Shown: positions 12,001 through 22,400 of the stretch, one piece after another
Position numbering within the stretch: position 1 is the stretch's first letter
Layout of the letters: every line of letters begins with the position of its first letter
Assembly: GCF_028583425.1 (NCBI RefSeq)
Contig: NC_072801.1
Span: forward strand, 20,170,001-20,234,000
Direction of reading: 5' to 3'
Origin: Eublepharis macularius
Lineage: Eukaryota > Chordata > Lepidosauria > Squamata > Eublepharidae
DNA: 64,000 bases
Position numbers and translations under genes: made by a program
The notes under the pieces: generated by a model
What the model was told of the DNA's origin: nothing
Seen by the model: the letters and a program-made list of their open reading frames with translations, nothing else
Database searches by the model: none

Positions 12001-13828
12001 TTCCTGGCACTGGTATTCACCGGTTTACTGTCTCTAGATGTAGGGAGGCTATGGCTCAGAGGAAGAACATCTGCTTAGCATGCAGAAGGTCCCAGGTTCA
12101 ATTCCTGGCATCTCCAACTAAAAGGATCATGTAGGAGGTGATATGAAGGAGCTCTGCCTGAGACCTTGAAGAGCCACTGCTAGTCTGAATATAAAGTACT
12201 AACCCTGATGGCCCAATGGTCTAAGGCAGCTTCATGTGAATGTAGAGGTTCTCGTTAGTCACCATGGCCAGTAGCCACTGATAGACTTATCCTTCATTAA
12301 TTTGTCTAATCCCCTTTTAAACCTGTCTATGCCTGTAGCCATCACTACATCTTCTGGCAGCAAATACATTTTAATCACTTGTATTACGGTAAAGAAGATT
12401 TCCTTTTGTTCCTGTAGCTGTCACTGTCCATCTCTTCAACTGCCTCTAGCTACAGAGTTTGTATAAAGTGTGGAAGTTGCTGCTACAGGAGATCCATAAA
12501 GCTCCTGGCAACCTTGTGACTGGACTCAATGCAAGGGAAGATCATACATCTGTCAGGCAACTTTTGTTAATCTCCACTATCTTAAGGCTGATCATCAACA
12601 TTCTGTTTTTTAAGGTTGTGAAAGCCTTTGTTGTTTTGGCTCCTGATTATGACTCACATGATCCTGAAGTGCTAACCAAGCAGCTGCAGGACCATGTCAA
12701 AAAGGCCACTGCCCCATACAAGTATCCAAGAAAGGTAAGTTGGAACCTGTTTGCTTCCTGCCCATTTAGTTATTATTAAGTGCAGAGAATCTTACGGAGT
12801 TTCTGGGTGCTCACATACTAAGGACAGGCAGCAATAATTTCAGCAAAAACTGTTTGGATGTAAATGGTTTTATGGCTGCATCCAGGGGTCATTTCGTAGA
12901 AAAAGAGCTGGAGGAACTCATTAGCATAACTCATTAGCATATGCCACACCCCTTGACATCACCGGAAGTGTGTTGTTAGCATAACTGATTTACATATTAC
13001 ACACCCCCTGACATCACCTATCCTGGCTGTTTTGGACCCAATCCTGGCCATTCAGGGCCGAAATTGGGCCCAAAATGGCGAAAGGGGGCTGAAAATGGAC
13101 CAAAAGGGATCCCAAATGGTCAGGATCGGGCCGCTGCTGAGTGGGAGAGTGATCCACCACCCATCAGAGGCCCGATCCAGGCCATTTCGGCCCCAATCCA
13201 GGCTGAAATGGTCCCAAAATGGCTGAGAGTCACGTGGGCGGGGCCACCTGGCATGTGACCTCTTTGGGGAACTGCCAGAACGGCATTCCTGTGCGTTCCC
13301 CCTTAGAAATGAGCCCTGGCTGCATCCTAATAAAAAGTTTCCTTGCTGGGTCAAAGTAAGGTCCCATCTAGTCGAAGAGTAGACCCACCAACTATCTCTG
13401 GAAGACATCTAAAAATCTAGTCTCCACACCTTACAATCATCAACTGAGTTGTGTGAATCATTGACTGTGTTCCATGTGAGTCAATTTTCATTATGTACCT
13501 CAAGGAAATACACAGCATATAGAAGCGTAGATGAGCTTCTTGAATTTGACTCTAAAATAACAACCTTCCTTCCTACACTACTAGGATGATCATATACATC
13601 TGATAAACACTGTTGCAAAATGACAAAATACGAACATGGAATCCCCTTTGGATTCACATCTGTTCGGTGTATTAGCTGTGCTTCTATCACGCTTGGCCTC
13701 CTATTCCTGTGCTGGTTGTAATTTCCACTCTTGCCCAACAGGTGGAGTTTGTGTCCCATTTGCCAAAGACCATCAGCGGGAAGATCAAAAGGAACGAATT
13801 GCGCAAGAAGGAGTGGGGGGAAGCTTAG
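11..13828 (+). CDS. ACSM3: ACSM3, mitochondrial medium-chain acyl-CoA synthetase (13 coding exons)
   Basis: Makes acyl-CoA from medium-chain fatty acids, ATP and CoA through an acyl-AMP intermediate, in the mitochondrial matrix. Coding exons: 11-229, 955-1165, 1579-1786, 2615-2758, 3789-3945, 4440-4519, 4853-4976, 5675-5755, 5932-6033, 10461-10588, 10696-10795, 12615-12734, 13742-13828. All junctions are GT-AG and phases match, giving 586 codons plus TAG, which is the human ACSM3 length as I remember it. Residues 1-39 are rich in Arg/Lys with no acidic residue, as in a mitochondrial presequence; the next stretch, from NFSDYES, matches ACSM3. ANL-family motifs: P-loop TSGTTGAPK at 235-243, YGQTE at 376-380, TGDRG at 459-463, hinge GRADD at 475-479, and catalytic Lys572 in [20 protein letters not shown] and KHCVSAGEP favour ACSM3 over ACSM1/2/4/5. 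The ATG at 26 is a possible alternative start. Any upstream 5'UTR exon lies outside the window. Confidence 0.95.
1229..1418 (-). mobile_element. tRNA-headed SINE, type A
   Basis: On the minus strand the head has an A-box-like TGGCTCAGTGGCAGAGCG and a B-box-like region, then the type A body (AAAAGGATCAGG, ATGGGAAAGACCT). In the ACSM3 intron 1166-1578. Confidence 0.75.
2396..2475 (-). mobile_element. Type B SINE fragment, minus strand
   Basis: TCCTCCATTTTAGCCTC and AACAACCCTGCAGGATAGGT match the reversed type B middle. Confidence 0.5.
2855..3015 (+). mobile_element. Two adjoining type A SINE pieces
   Basis: A type A tail (GTCTGACACAGTCTAAGGCA, then GCTTCC) ends near 2895. A degraded tRNA-like head (GACACAGTGGCAGACC, CCCAGGTTGGATCCC) follows. 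Confidence 0.6.
3270..3412 (+). mobile_element. 5'-truncated type A SINE
   Basis: Body and tail of the type A SINE: AGTTAAAAGGATCAG, GTAGGTGATATGAAAGACCT, GCCACTGCCAGTCTGAGTAG. In the ACSM3 intron 2759-3788. Confidence 0.7.
4030..4200 (+). mobile_element. Type B SINE fragment
   Basis: Middle part only: CTGGGTGATCTTGGGCCAGT, CAACCTCACAGGCTGTTGTG. Confidence 0.6.
5057..5290 (+). mobile_element. tRNA-headed SINE, type B, with L2-like tail
   Basis: Head GTGCTGTAGTGGTTACAGTG, middle GCCTAACCTACCTCACAGGG, tail GGGTATAAAACTAAG ending in AAATAAAT, similar to the L2-like LINE 3' ends in this window. In the ACSM3 intron 4977-5674. Confidence 0.8.
6168..6290 (+). mobile_element. Type B SINE fragment
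   Basis: CAATCACTCTCAGCCCAGCC, then TCATGAGGATAACATTGGGA resemble the type B middle. Confidence 0.45.
6381..6592 (-). mobile_element. Type B SINE, minus strand
   Basis: Reversed tail TATTTATTTATACCCTGGCC, middle TATCCTCACAACCATCCTGT, head CAAACCTGGGTCTCCCAGAT, then CACTATACCACAATG. Confidence 0.8.
6775..6952 (-). mobile_element. Older LINE/SINE tail split by the L1-like insertion
   Basis: The sequence at 6795-6826 (CCGCC...GGCGG around a short loop) resembles the L2-like 3' ends seen elsewhere in this window. The flank resumes at about 8987-9125 after the L1-like insertion, suggesting nesting. Family assignment is tentative. Confidence 0.35.
6953..8969 (+). mobile_element. L1-like LINE insertion lacking ORF2, with 17-bp target duplication
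   Basis: The 17-bp sequence AAAGATATAGTATTAGC occurs at 6936-6952 and again at 8970-8986, flanking about 2.0 kb. The right end has AATAAA followed by a T/A-rich tail, as in an L1 3' end. The interior reads as a GC-rich 5' leader (6953-7200), then a lysine/glutamate-rich ORF1-like frame (7526-7984, a 152-codon piece), then an AT-rich 3'UTR. No reverse transcriptase frame is present, so this is an internally deleted or half-L1 type copy mobilised by another element. It lies in the 4.4-kb ACSM3 intron 6034-10460. Confidence 0.75.
8308..8533 (+). repeat. Diverged tandem duplication inside the L1-like 3'UTR
   Basis: Two units about 125 bases apart, both reading like AATATAA...TTAAGCCAAA(T/C)ACTTAT...CTTCCCA..C.CA, then ATTATGAAAATTC and GATGGCT. 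They differ by several substitutions and small indels, so the duplication is old and part of the element. Confidence 0.7.
10062..10150 (+). mobile_element. 5S rRNA-headed SINE fragment
   Basis: A degraded 5S-like head (GACTAAGCAGGTCCAG, then GACTGGAGACCACCTAGGAG) without the body. In the ACSM3 intron 6034-10460. Confidence 0.55.
11775..11958 (+). mobile_element. Type B SINE with (ATT)n tail
   Basis: GGGTAACCTTGGGTCAGTCA, CCTACCCACCTCACAGGGTG, then GAATATAAATCGAATG with ATTATTATTATT. Confidence 0.8.
12042..12248 (+). mobile_element. Near full-length type A tRNA-headed SINE
   Basis: Head CTATGGCTCAGAGGAAGAAC, then GCATGCAGAAGGTCCCAGGT and TCAATTCC (B box), body CTAAAAGGATCATG, tail GGCAGCTTCATGTG. 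In the ACSM3 intron 10796-12614. Confidence 0.85.
12883..13318. mobile_element. hAT-type MITE, 436 bp
   Basis: A perfect 8-bp duplication GCTGCATC lies at 12875-12882 and 13319-13326. Termini are CAGGGGTCATTTC on the left and GAAATGAGCCCTG on the right, inverted repeats with one mismatch. No transposase frame. It lies in the last ACSM3 intron. Confidence 0.9.
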
Positions 13829-15177
13829 ACTCTTTTGTTTACTTCCAAGAGTTTGTGCCGAGAACAGAAAGTTTTATATCGTTTCCTCGTGTGTTGGCAC
13901 CTGATGCAAGACTCGCAAATCCACTCCCTCAGAAAGAGAGCTTGAGGGATTATAAGAAAGTCAGACTTTGGGTGAGGATGAGCGGTTGAGCCGCCTCCCC
14001 CACTTCACAAGAAATTCTAAGGACATCCTACCAGAGGTTAACCAAAGTCAAGTTTAAACTCCTACTTCCAGCTGTTGACTTGCATAAGAACATCATGTAT
14101 CCTCTCAAAAACTGCAAACAGATTTGCTTCCGAAGCTTAACCATGCTGTGAATTTGCCACGGGTTTTTGTTCCGTAGCTGATACTTCAGTATGCATCCCA
14201 GTTTCCACATTGCCAGTTCTTATCCCCACAAGTCTCTTTGCCCATCTGAGCCCTGTTTCACATAAGGAGGCGTCCAGCATAAAAATCCAACTGCAGCCCA
14301 GTTTTGGCTGCATTTATAAGCATGCAGATATGTTGACTAGAAAGATGACACCCCTCCCACCCAACAGTCACACAATACTTGCACAGCATTACTATTACTG
14401 CTTTTTCTAGCTGGGTCTAGCAGATAACTAACACCAAAGCCACAAAAATAAGAGGGGCTATATTGAGCAGATGGGGGCATATTTTGTCAAAAATTAAAGC
14501 CACTTTGGTTTCAGTGTGAGAATTCAATGCACAACTTCCCCACTGAAATCAATAGATTTTGAATGTGTATCATATTGTCGGAAATGTAGCCTTCCGATCA
14601 TTCAGAAGTTTGAATGCTTGCATTCTCTCCCCCCACCATGACCTATCTCCATATAATTACATCTCTGAAATTACAGCTTACAACAGATAGGCATAGTCAC
14701 CCTCTTTAATATTCCAGGTACCACGTAAGTTAAGAGCTACTGAAACTGTGAAGGAAATGAAAACATTAATAGAAAAGTTATTTTTATTCACCCGTGAGCC
14801 TTAATACATGCAGATTATATAAAACGATTTAACTATGAAGTTCCAGTTTAAAGATTTCAGGAAGGAATCTACGTTGCTTTTTAGTTTGAAAAACACTTGG
14901 GAGACGTAAAACCAGATGCCACTCTTCGTGCCTTAGTTCTGACAATATTGTCAAACCCTTTGACAGTGTTGGATATACGCCACTGAGCACAGAAGAAAGT
15001 TCCGTCACACTATTTCATAAGCTAAACAACTGTCACCTAAGTCACCACTGAAGCCAGTTTCCCTAGGCATTCCCAAAGCAAGTCACCAAATGCTGCGAGC
15101 ATTCGTTCCTTTTAAAAGGCCCATGCTCCCCCTCCCCAGCTGTTGAAAACTCTTGGAATTTGCATGTTAATTTAGAA
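13829..15177 (+). other. ACSM3 3' flank / probable 3'UTR
   Basis: No exon, RNA gene or clear repeat was recognised here. The sequence is unique-looking and moderately AT-rich, with only short open frames. Part of it is probably ACSM3 3'UTR. Confidence 0.4.
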
Positions 15178-15782
15178 TAGGGTTGACAATGAAGAAACTG
15201 AAATAGTTAAAGATTTTCTATTCCTTGGTTCAATTATCAACCAAAAGCGAGACTTCAACCAAGGAATCAGAAGGTGATTGAGACTTGGAAGAGCAGCCAT
15301 GAAGAAACTAAAAAAGATCCTTAAGCATGGGGAAGTGTCACTGGAGACCAAGATAATCCATACTATGGTATTCCTCATGACTATGTATGAATGCCAAAGT
15401 TAGACAATGAAGAAAGCTGACAGGAAAAAAAACCCTGATGGATTTGCTTTGTGGTGCTGGAGGAGTTTAATGGACATCATGGACAGCCAAAAAGACAAAT
15501 AAGTGGGTTCTAGATCAAATCAAGCCAGAATTCTCCCTAGAAGCTAAAAGAACTATACTGAGACTATTGTACTCTGGTCACATCATGAGAAGACACTGAT
15601 CCACTGAAAAAGACAATAATGCTAGGAAAAATGGAAGGAAAAAAAAGAAGATCCAACATGAAATGGATTGACCCAGTAAAGGGAGCAATGGCCTTCAATG
15701 TGCAAGAGAACATTCTGGAGGACAGTCATTCAAAGGGTCGCTATAAGTTGGAAGTGACTTGACAGTACATGACACACAGACA
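15178..15782 (+). mobile_element. BovB (RTE-clade) LINE 3' fragment
   Basis: Translating short frames gives a degraded copy of the RTE/BovB reverse-transcriptase C-terminus: a FLYLGS-like start, GRAAMKKLKKILK, LETK.I, and a region like GHIMRR. The 3' end GAAGTGACTTGACAG is the BovB tail, followed by a CA-rich end. It is 5' truncated with many frame breaks. It sits in the ACSM3 3' flank. Confidence 0.8.
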
Positions 15783-15984
15783 GATCCTCAAGTTTAACAG
15801 CCAGGGCAACCTCTGTTCTAAGCCGCGCAACAGTCCTGAATGGTGTCGTGATGAACTCAATTCAACCAAGTAGTGGTTACTAAGAGAACGTTCCATTGAT
15901 CAAAAGGTTATTAGCTTTCCTTTGGAATTCGCCACTTGGTTGAAGAAAAAGCCAACTAAAGGTCATTTTGTAAAGCACCGTGTT

Positions 15985-16006
15985 TTTATTTCATTCCATT
16001 AATAAA
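15985..16006. terminator. Facing polyadenylation signals of ACSM3 and ERI2 (candidate)
   Basis: Minus-strand AATAAA (plus TTTATT at 15985-15990) and plus-strand AATAAA (16001-16006) lie 10 bases apart between two convergent genes. The minus signal is about 475 bases past the ERI2 stop, a normal 3'UTR length. The plus signal is about 2.2 kb past the ACSM3 stop and would place the BovB fragment in its 3'UTR. Assignment is by position only. Confidence 0.4.
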
Positions 16007-16464
16007 GGACTAAAAAAGTTTAAAACCATGATAGATGCTTTATATATCATTTCCAAAGGCAAACAGAGGGGAAAGCTCTGTGGGTACTTTTCTTATTTTT
16101 AATCCCAGGATGTATGCATGGTTCCAGTTATCTGGTAATATCAGTGTAATGTATATAGTCATAAAAAGGGATTTCATAATTGTAAGCTTGGTATGTGTAA
16201 AAAATAAGCACATTGCAACGGGCAAACCCAGGAGCTGTTCTCCATTCCAATTAATCCTGACCACAGAGTCTAACCCCTCCAGATTCAGGAATGTTTAAAT
16301 GTCTCTCCCACTGTGGCCCATCCCTGCCCCTTTGATTCTTGAATGTTTGCATCATCAGCTCCACAATATATTTGTGGACAATTATGCTCCTGGGAAAACA
16401 AAGTTAGTACCCTCCTAACTGGCAGGCACACACACTGTAGCAGATGCAAACTGAGACTGTGTTG

Positions 16465-19400
16465 TTAGGTTCGCATAGAAGGTCGGAGAGCCAGGCATTT
16501 CTTTTGAATATTTCCCGATGAATGTAAAATTGTTACAGGAGATGGAAGCCCTCCAGTGCTGGAGGTAGGGGAAGGAAGCATGCATTTCTCTTTTAGAAGT
16601 GTATGCTCCCATTTGAAATAACCACAGCCCTTTCGGTTTCCCTCCTGTTTTCCCACTGGGCAACAGTAGAATGCTTTACCATGATTGGGCCCACCATTGG
16701 ATACTTGAAGCCTTCTAGCTCTCCGACCACATTTGCATAAAGGAGGGGTCATTTTCCTGGTTTCCGTACACCAGAAAGATCGGTTTTGATTGATGGAGGA
16801 GTTTAAGATGCCACAGGGCACTCGATGTGATCCTGAGCTTCTGGAAGAATTAGCAGATGATGCACTTTTATCTTCATATATTATAAAGGGCTGCTTTTTT
16901 GCTGGAGGAACAGGTTGTGGACTGGAAGGCTTCCTCTTTGGAGCTTCAGAAGAAGGGGACGCAAGGTGATCTCCATTTAATATCAAGGAAGACGTATTTA
17001 TCTTTGCTGTGGGGAGCTTAAAAACAGAAGTGTTTGAAGATTTACTTGGAGCTATACCTTTATAATAGATCGTAGTATTGGGGCTTTTGTACACAACAGA
17101 CTCTGAGCGTTCCACATTCGGAGTCGCTTCAGCAACACTTTCAGATTGCCTCTTTGTCATGTCTGATTCACTCATATCTGTTCTGTCTCCTGAGACTGGT
17201 GAACTCTGATTGTTTGAGTCATCCTGAAACTGTACGCATTCTGAACTTTGATCTTGCTGAGATTCTGGTATTAAGGCAAAATCCTCCCAATCAGCCAACA
17301 TTGACAAACAATCAGAAGTAGTACCGATATCCATATTGGAAACGTTGACGGAGGAAAGCGTAGTTGAGACCAGCACAAGTCCTGCATTATGGGCTGGGGA
17401 ATTCGCCATCAGAGGATCGTTGCTTAGGCCAGTTCGGATACCTAAAGAGGAAGGCTGAAGACAGCCAAAAGGAGAACCAAGTCTGCCTGTGCATGGAGTC
17501 GCACAGCTTGGGACATGGCTGCATCCGGCGGCTTTTGACCCATATCTTGGTGTAATGGGGATGCTTCCATACACACACACAGGGACATACTCCTGCTGTT
17601 CTTCTCCAGTGTCATTTTTAATCACTGCGGTTCCTTCACCTTGTCTGTTTTTGTCCAAATCGGATGTTTTTGTACCATCATTGCTTCCCACAGGGCTGCC
17701 CTCAGTAGGCTTTCCACTCAGAAATCTAGCAATAGAGTTCTTTGCTGGAGTTGCCTAAAGATTCCATAAACAGATGAAGAGATTTTGGAGGGGAGGGGAA
17801 CAACAGAAAAAGAGAGTCTATGACAAGCGAGAAAAATCTGCCTTGGAATCCTTCATATCAAGATCAAGATCTGAGTTTGTTGCGTCAGCAAAATCCTCAC
17901 TTGGTCTGTGTTCTTCAGGGATATGCACCAAGAAAAAAGAAACCACTAACCTTATCCAAAGATTTAGTGGTTTTCATCACACATCCATCGCAGATCATCC
18001 GCCAGGCAAGGCGAGCCGTGTTCCGAGAATCATCCAGCCCTTTGGAAAACCAGGAATCATATGGTTGTAAACAGCCATGTATATTAAGCAGGGGAAAGCA
18101 AAACACGGCCTAGTGAACTGACAAGGAATAGCTGAATCGAATTTTTACAGAACAGATTCAGAATTAAATTAATCCATATGGGTAGACTGGTTTTCTGCTG
18201 CTTCGTCAGTTTTCCATGAGCAGTGGATGACAGGACCGTATAGTTCAGCAAGAGAGGACATACTTTCCCTGCAAAATGTCACAAGTACAATGAATGCCAA
18301 CTCTAGTTAAAAAGGGATCTCAAGTTAAAAAGGGATCTCAAGTTAAAAAGGGATCTCAAGAAGTAGCAGAGCTAAGCAGCACACTCTTGGCAGCAGGCCT
18401 ATTTCCTGAGCTATCCTATCTCTTCCCTCTCAGGTGCACCTTTGCAAAGACTCATTCCTGTTTCATAGAGCTCGACTCATTTTATATATAGCTGGGAAAA
18501 TCCCACAGGCGTAATTTACTTAAATGGTTGCATTTAATGCCCTTGCCCAAGAAACCTGAAAACCATGCTCACCAGAATGCTGTCGTCCTGCGAATATGAT
18601 CCCCACATCCTGCAAAGCACCATTTAATCCTTGGGGCTTCCTTGAGTAGAAGAGCTAGGAGAAGATAAACAGATAAACAGGAGTCTATGTTTTTCCTCGT
18701 AACTATTGCAAGGTCTTATAAACGCAGCATAGTGTTAAGCGCTCATACAGTAAACATTTTCGCGCAGGTCTTTGAGTTTAAGACATTGCTCCCCAATGGT
18801 TAACAAAAAACAAAACAAAGCCCTGCTCAATTTAAGCTACAAGTTCCCCCTTCTGTAGTTCCTAAGGGTCCTCTGACACTGCCCCCACCCCAGAGCAACG
18901 TTCTGTAATTAGAAGGGCAGGCAAGAACGTTCCATTCCACTGACGGAAACACCTTCAGTTAGTGGGAAATGGCATTCGTGTCCAGTGCAGTATCGTCACA
19001 AACAGGGCTTTTTTTCTGGGAAAAGAGGTGGTGGAACTCAGGACCGCACAATGACATCACTTTGGGTCAGCTGGAACAAGGGGGAGGTTTTTTTTAAAGT
19101 TTAGATCACCCTCGGCGAAAATGGTCACATGGCCGGTGGCCCTGCCACCTGATCTCCAGACAAAGGGGAGTTTAGATTGCCCTCTGTGCCGCTGAGGCAA
19201 TCTAAACTCCCCTCTTTCTGGAGATCAGGGGGCAGGGCCACTGGCCATGTGACCATTTTTAAGAGGTGCCAGAACTCTGATCCACCACGTTCCAGCTGGA
19301 AAAAAAGCCCTGGTCACAAACAAAAAACAATAAAAATTAACAGAAAATAATGGGGATGAGGAGAGAAGTCAACCAGACGATATACCAAAAACTCACTAAC

Positions 19401-22400
19401 ACAAAATCTTTCTAACCAATGGTTTAAAGGCCAAGTTAATTCCGTAACTGGAGTGCTGCCAAGGCCATGTCAAAAAAAGGAAATTGAGACAATCGGAATA
19501 ATGATCTGACTGTTCCCCTACTGCTGCTTAATATTTACCAGTAAGAAATGAATGCACATAGTGATGCTTAACATCATTACATGTCCAACGTGGAAAAACC
19601 AAACCACACGCTGAAGAAGGTCCAGAGAAGTACAAACCCAGAAAGGTTATGCAAACTATCAGTGGAAGAATATACTGATGGAACAGCAAAAGAGAAACAA
19701 AAACAGTAAGAAGGTAAGCGGTCAGAAAAAGAAACACATAGAAATAATGTGAAAATTTTATAAACAGACCTTGATGGCCCATGCTAGCCTGATCTTATTA
19801 GATCGTGGAAACTAAGCAGGGTCAGCCCACCAAGGGAGTCCATCAAGGGCGTCCAGGGTTGCTACACAGAGGTAGGCAATGGCAAACCACCTCTGTTTGT
19901 CTCTTGCCTTGAAATCCAATGGAGTCTCCGTAAGTCGGCTGTAACCTGATGGCACCTTACACGTACATTATAAACAATCTAGAAACACCACTTTTCTCTA
20001 AAAACACTGTCTTTTTTTTAGAGGCAGATAGGCTCCACGTTACAAGAGCAACACATTTGGATGACAGAGAATGAATTAGTAAATGTCTTCCCATGGCCAT
20101 TACAGACCAGCAAGTGTTTCACAATCCACTGATGTTCTTACCTTGTAAGTTGCCCTGAGATCTATCCAGGAGTTTAAAATATCTGGTTTCCGCAGCTGTT
20201 TCCGTTTGCATTCATACTGCAAGCAAACCCCTAGATCCCAATCTGTACAAGAATCAAACACAGATTGCCATAAACATTGTATATTTTAGTCCCGTGGCAA
20301 TCAAGTGTGTTTTATCATCACCATTTGTATAGCTGGCATTCTGAACTAATGCAGAGTTCCACCCACTTGGAATCCCTGTGATTTCTGCAGCATGCAAAAT
20401 TCACAGTTTTTACTCGTTTGCTTTTTGACAAGCAGGCACTGACTTACATCCCACCGCACTCTCTGTTCTCAGAGGTGCCTTTCTCTGAGCCAAAGCACTT
20501 TTCCACTGGCAGAAGAGCCCCTTGCATAGGAGGAATATCCTTGTGCTGGCAAAACCTGCTGCTGTTCGCAGATCCAAGTAAGAGAATACAAGCCATTATT
20601 GTCTGTGTTCTAAAAACAGGAAATTAAGGTGGGTACAAGATACCCCACCCTGCCCTGGATAGCCCAGGTGAGCCTCATCTCGCCAGCTCTCAGAAGCTAA
20701 GCAGGGTCAGCCTTGGTTAGTAATTGGATGGGAGACCTCTAATGAAGACCAAGGTTGCAGAGGCAGGCAATGGCAAACCACCTTTGTTAGTTTCTTGCCA
20801 TGAAAACCCCACCAGGGGTCACCACAAGTCATCTCTGATTTAAGGGCTCTTTCCACCACTACAGGATACCCAGTGAGCAGCATAGCACAACATGGCAGGC
20901 TTGATGCATGCATTCCACAGCTTTGCCACCCAACTCCAATTGGCAGAATTTCAGATTTATGCAAAATATAAGCATTCAGAGAACTTCAGCATTTAAAAAA
21001 AAAGATTCTGCTCCTTATGCTGTAAAGACAGGCTTGCAAAAAGGTGTGTAGCAAATTCTGGTAAAATAACAGAATGGCGTCAGACTTAATATTTCTACCA
21101 ATCAGGGAACAGAGGTTCCCCGTCCTCATAGCTCTTTGTCTCGCCTCACAATCAGCAAAAGTTAAAAAACACACACATCCAAATCAGATACAAGGAAATC
21201 TGTTTAATTTCTATAACCTGTAGAACTGAGCTTTCTTTCCGAGCTGGACAGGATCATGGGAGCACAAATATTTCCAAACCGTCAAACCAAATTGTCAAAC
21301 CAGAACTATGGCAACAACACAAGGCCGCCACAATTCTGCCAGTAACTCTTCTCTGTAGTGGGTTTGTTTCTAACAAGTGCAATAACATTTATTAACTGCT
21401 GAACTTCAGGGGAAGAAATGTAATTCTTTTAAAATATCTCCCCACCCACCCCAAAATTTATAAGGAACTGAATTACCTGACCAGGTGACAAAAGCACATA
21501 ATTTTCCTTCACAAGCAGCGTTTGACTGAACTGAATCAAAAACTATTTTCTTCTCCTTTTGTAGCTTTTGAATCCATTTAGAAAATGAAGACAGGCATAT
21601 AGGCAAAGGGACTCCTTCATCAACTTGATTCTTGATAGAAAAGAACAAGGTACCTTGAAGTACTACAGTAAATGTTCTGTTCCCTTACATTAACAATACT
21701 GTTACTAGCTAAATCCAAGTTCAATAACATCAATGCACTTTCAAAATCAGTTTCTGAAATTAATACTAATAAAAGCAAAACTCTCTTACCTGTGTAATGC
21801 CTGTTAGCTCTGTGCAAAATTCAGAGAGAATTGGATGCTCCTGAGGTTGGACATACATATGGAATTCAGATTCAATTTCCCCATTTGAGGTGTTTAATAA
21901 AACTGCTGGAAATTCAACTACAAGAAAAGCATATGGCCATAAATGCTTTCATTTTACCATAAACGTTAAACTAGAGCTCAGATTAACAGCCACTCAGAGC
22001 GGAACTACAAGTGACAAAAGGCACAGATTGGACACTTGTCAGCTTCCCTCAAGTTTTGATGGGGAATGTAGGCAGCTTGGCGGAATGTTGGACAAGTGAC
22101 AGTTGAAAAGTCCATTGGACAGCAGTCGGAGAGCCAAGCTGCAAGGCCAGGACGCCTACATTTCCCATCAAAACTTGAGGGAAGCTGACAAGTGTCCAAC
22201 CTGTGCCTTTTATCACTTGTAGTTCCGCTCTCAGTTTGCAAGTCATATGATCTAGATATTTTACAGTATTGGAAACAAATTTGCTCATATCTCATTTATG
22301 TGGTATTTCATATATGCACAAACATACTAGAAATCTCAGGATTGCAGCCTCAATTGGAGAATACGTTGAATGAGCTGAGGAACTGCAAGAAGACATATCC

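Noticed and set aside
20690-20740. 5S rRNA gene
   Set aside because: Only the internal control part of 5S is present and it is fused to a SINE body that recurs at 19768 and 63228.
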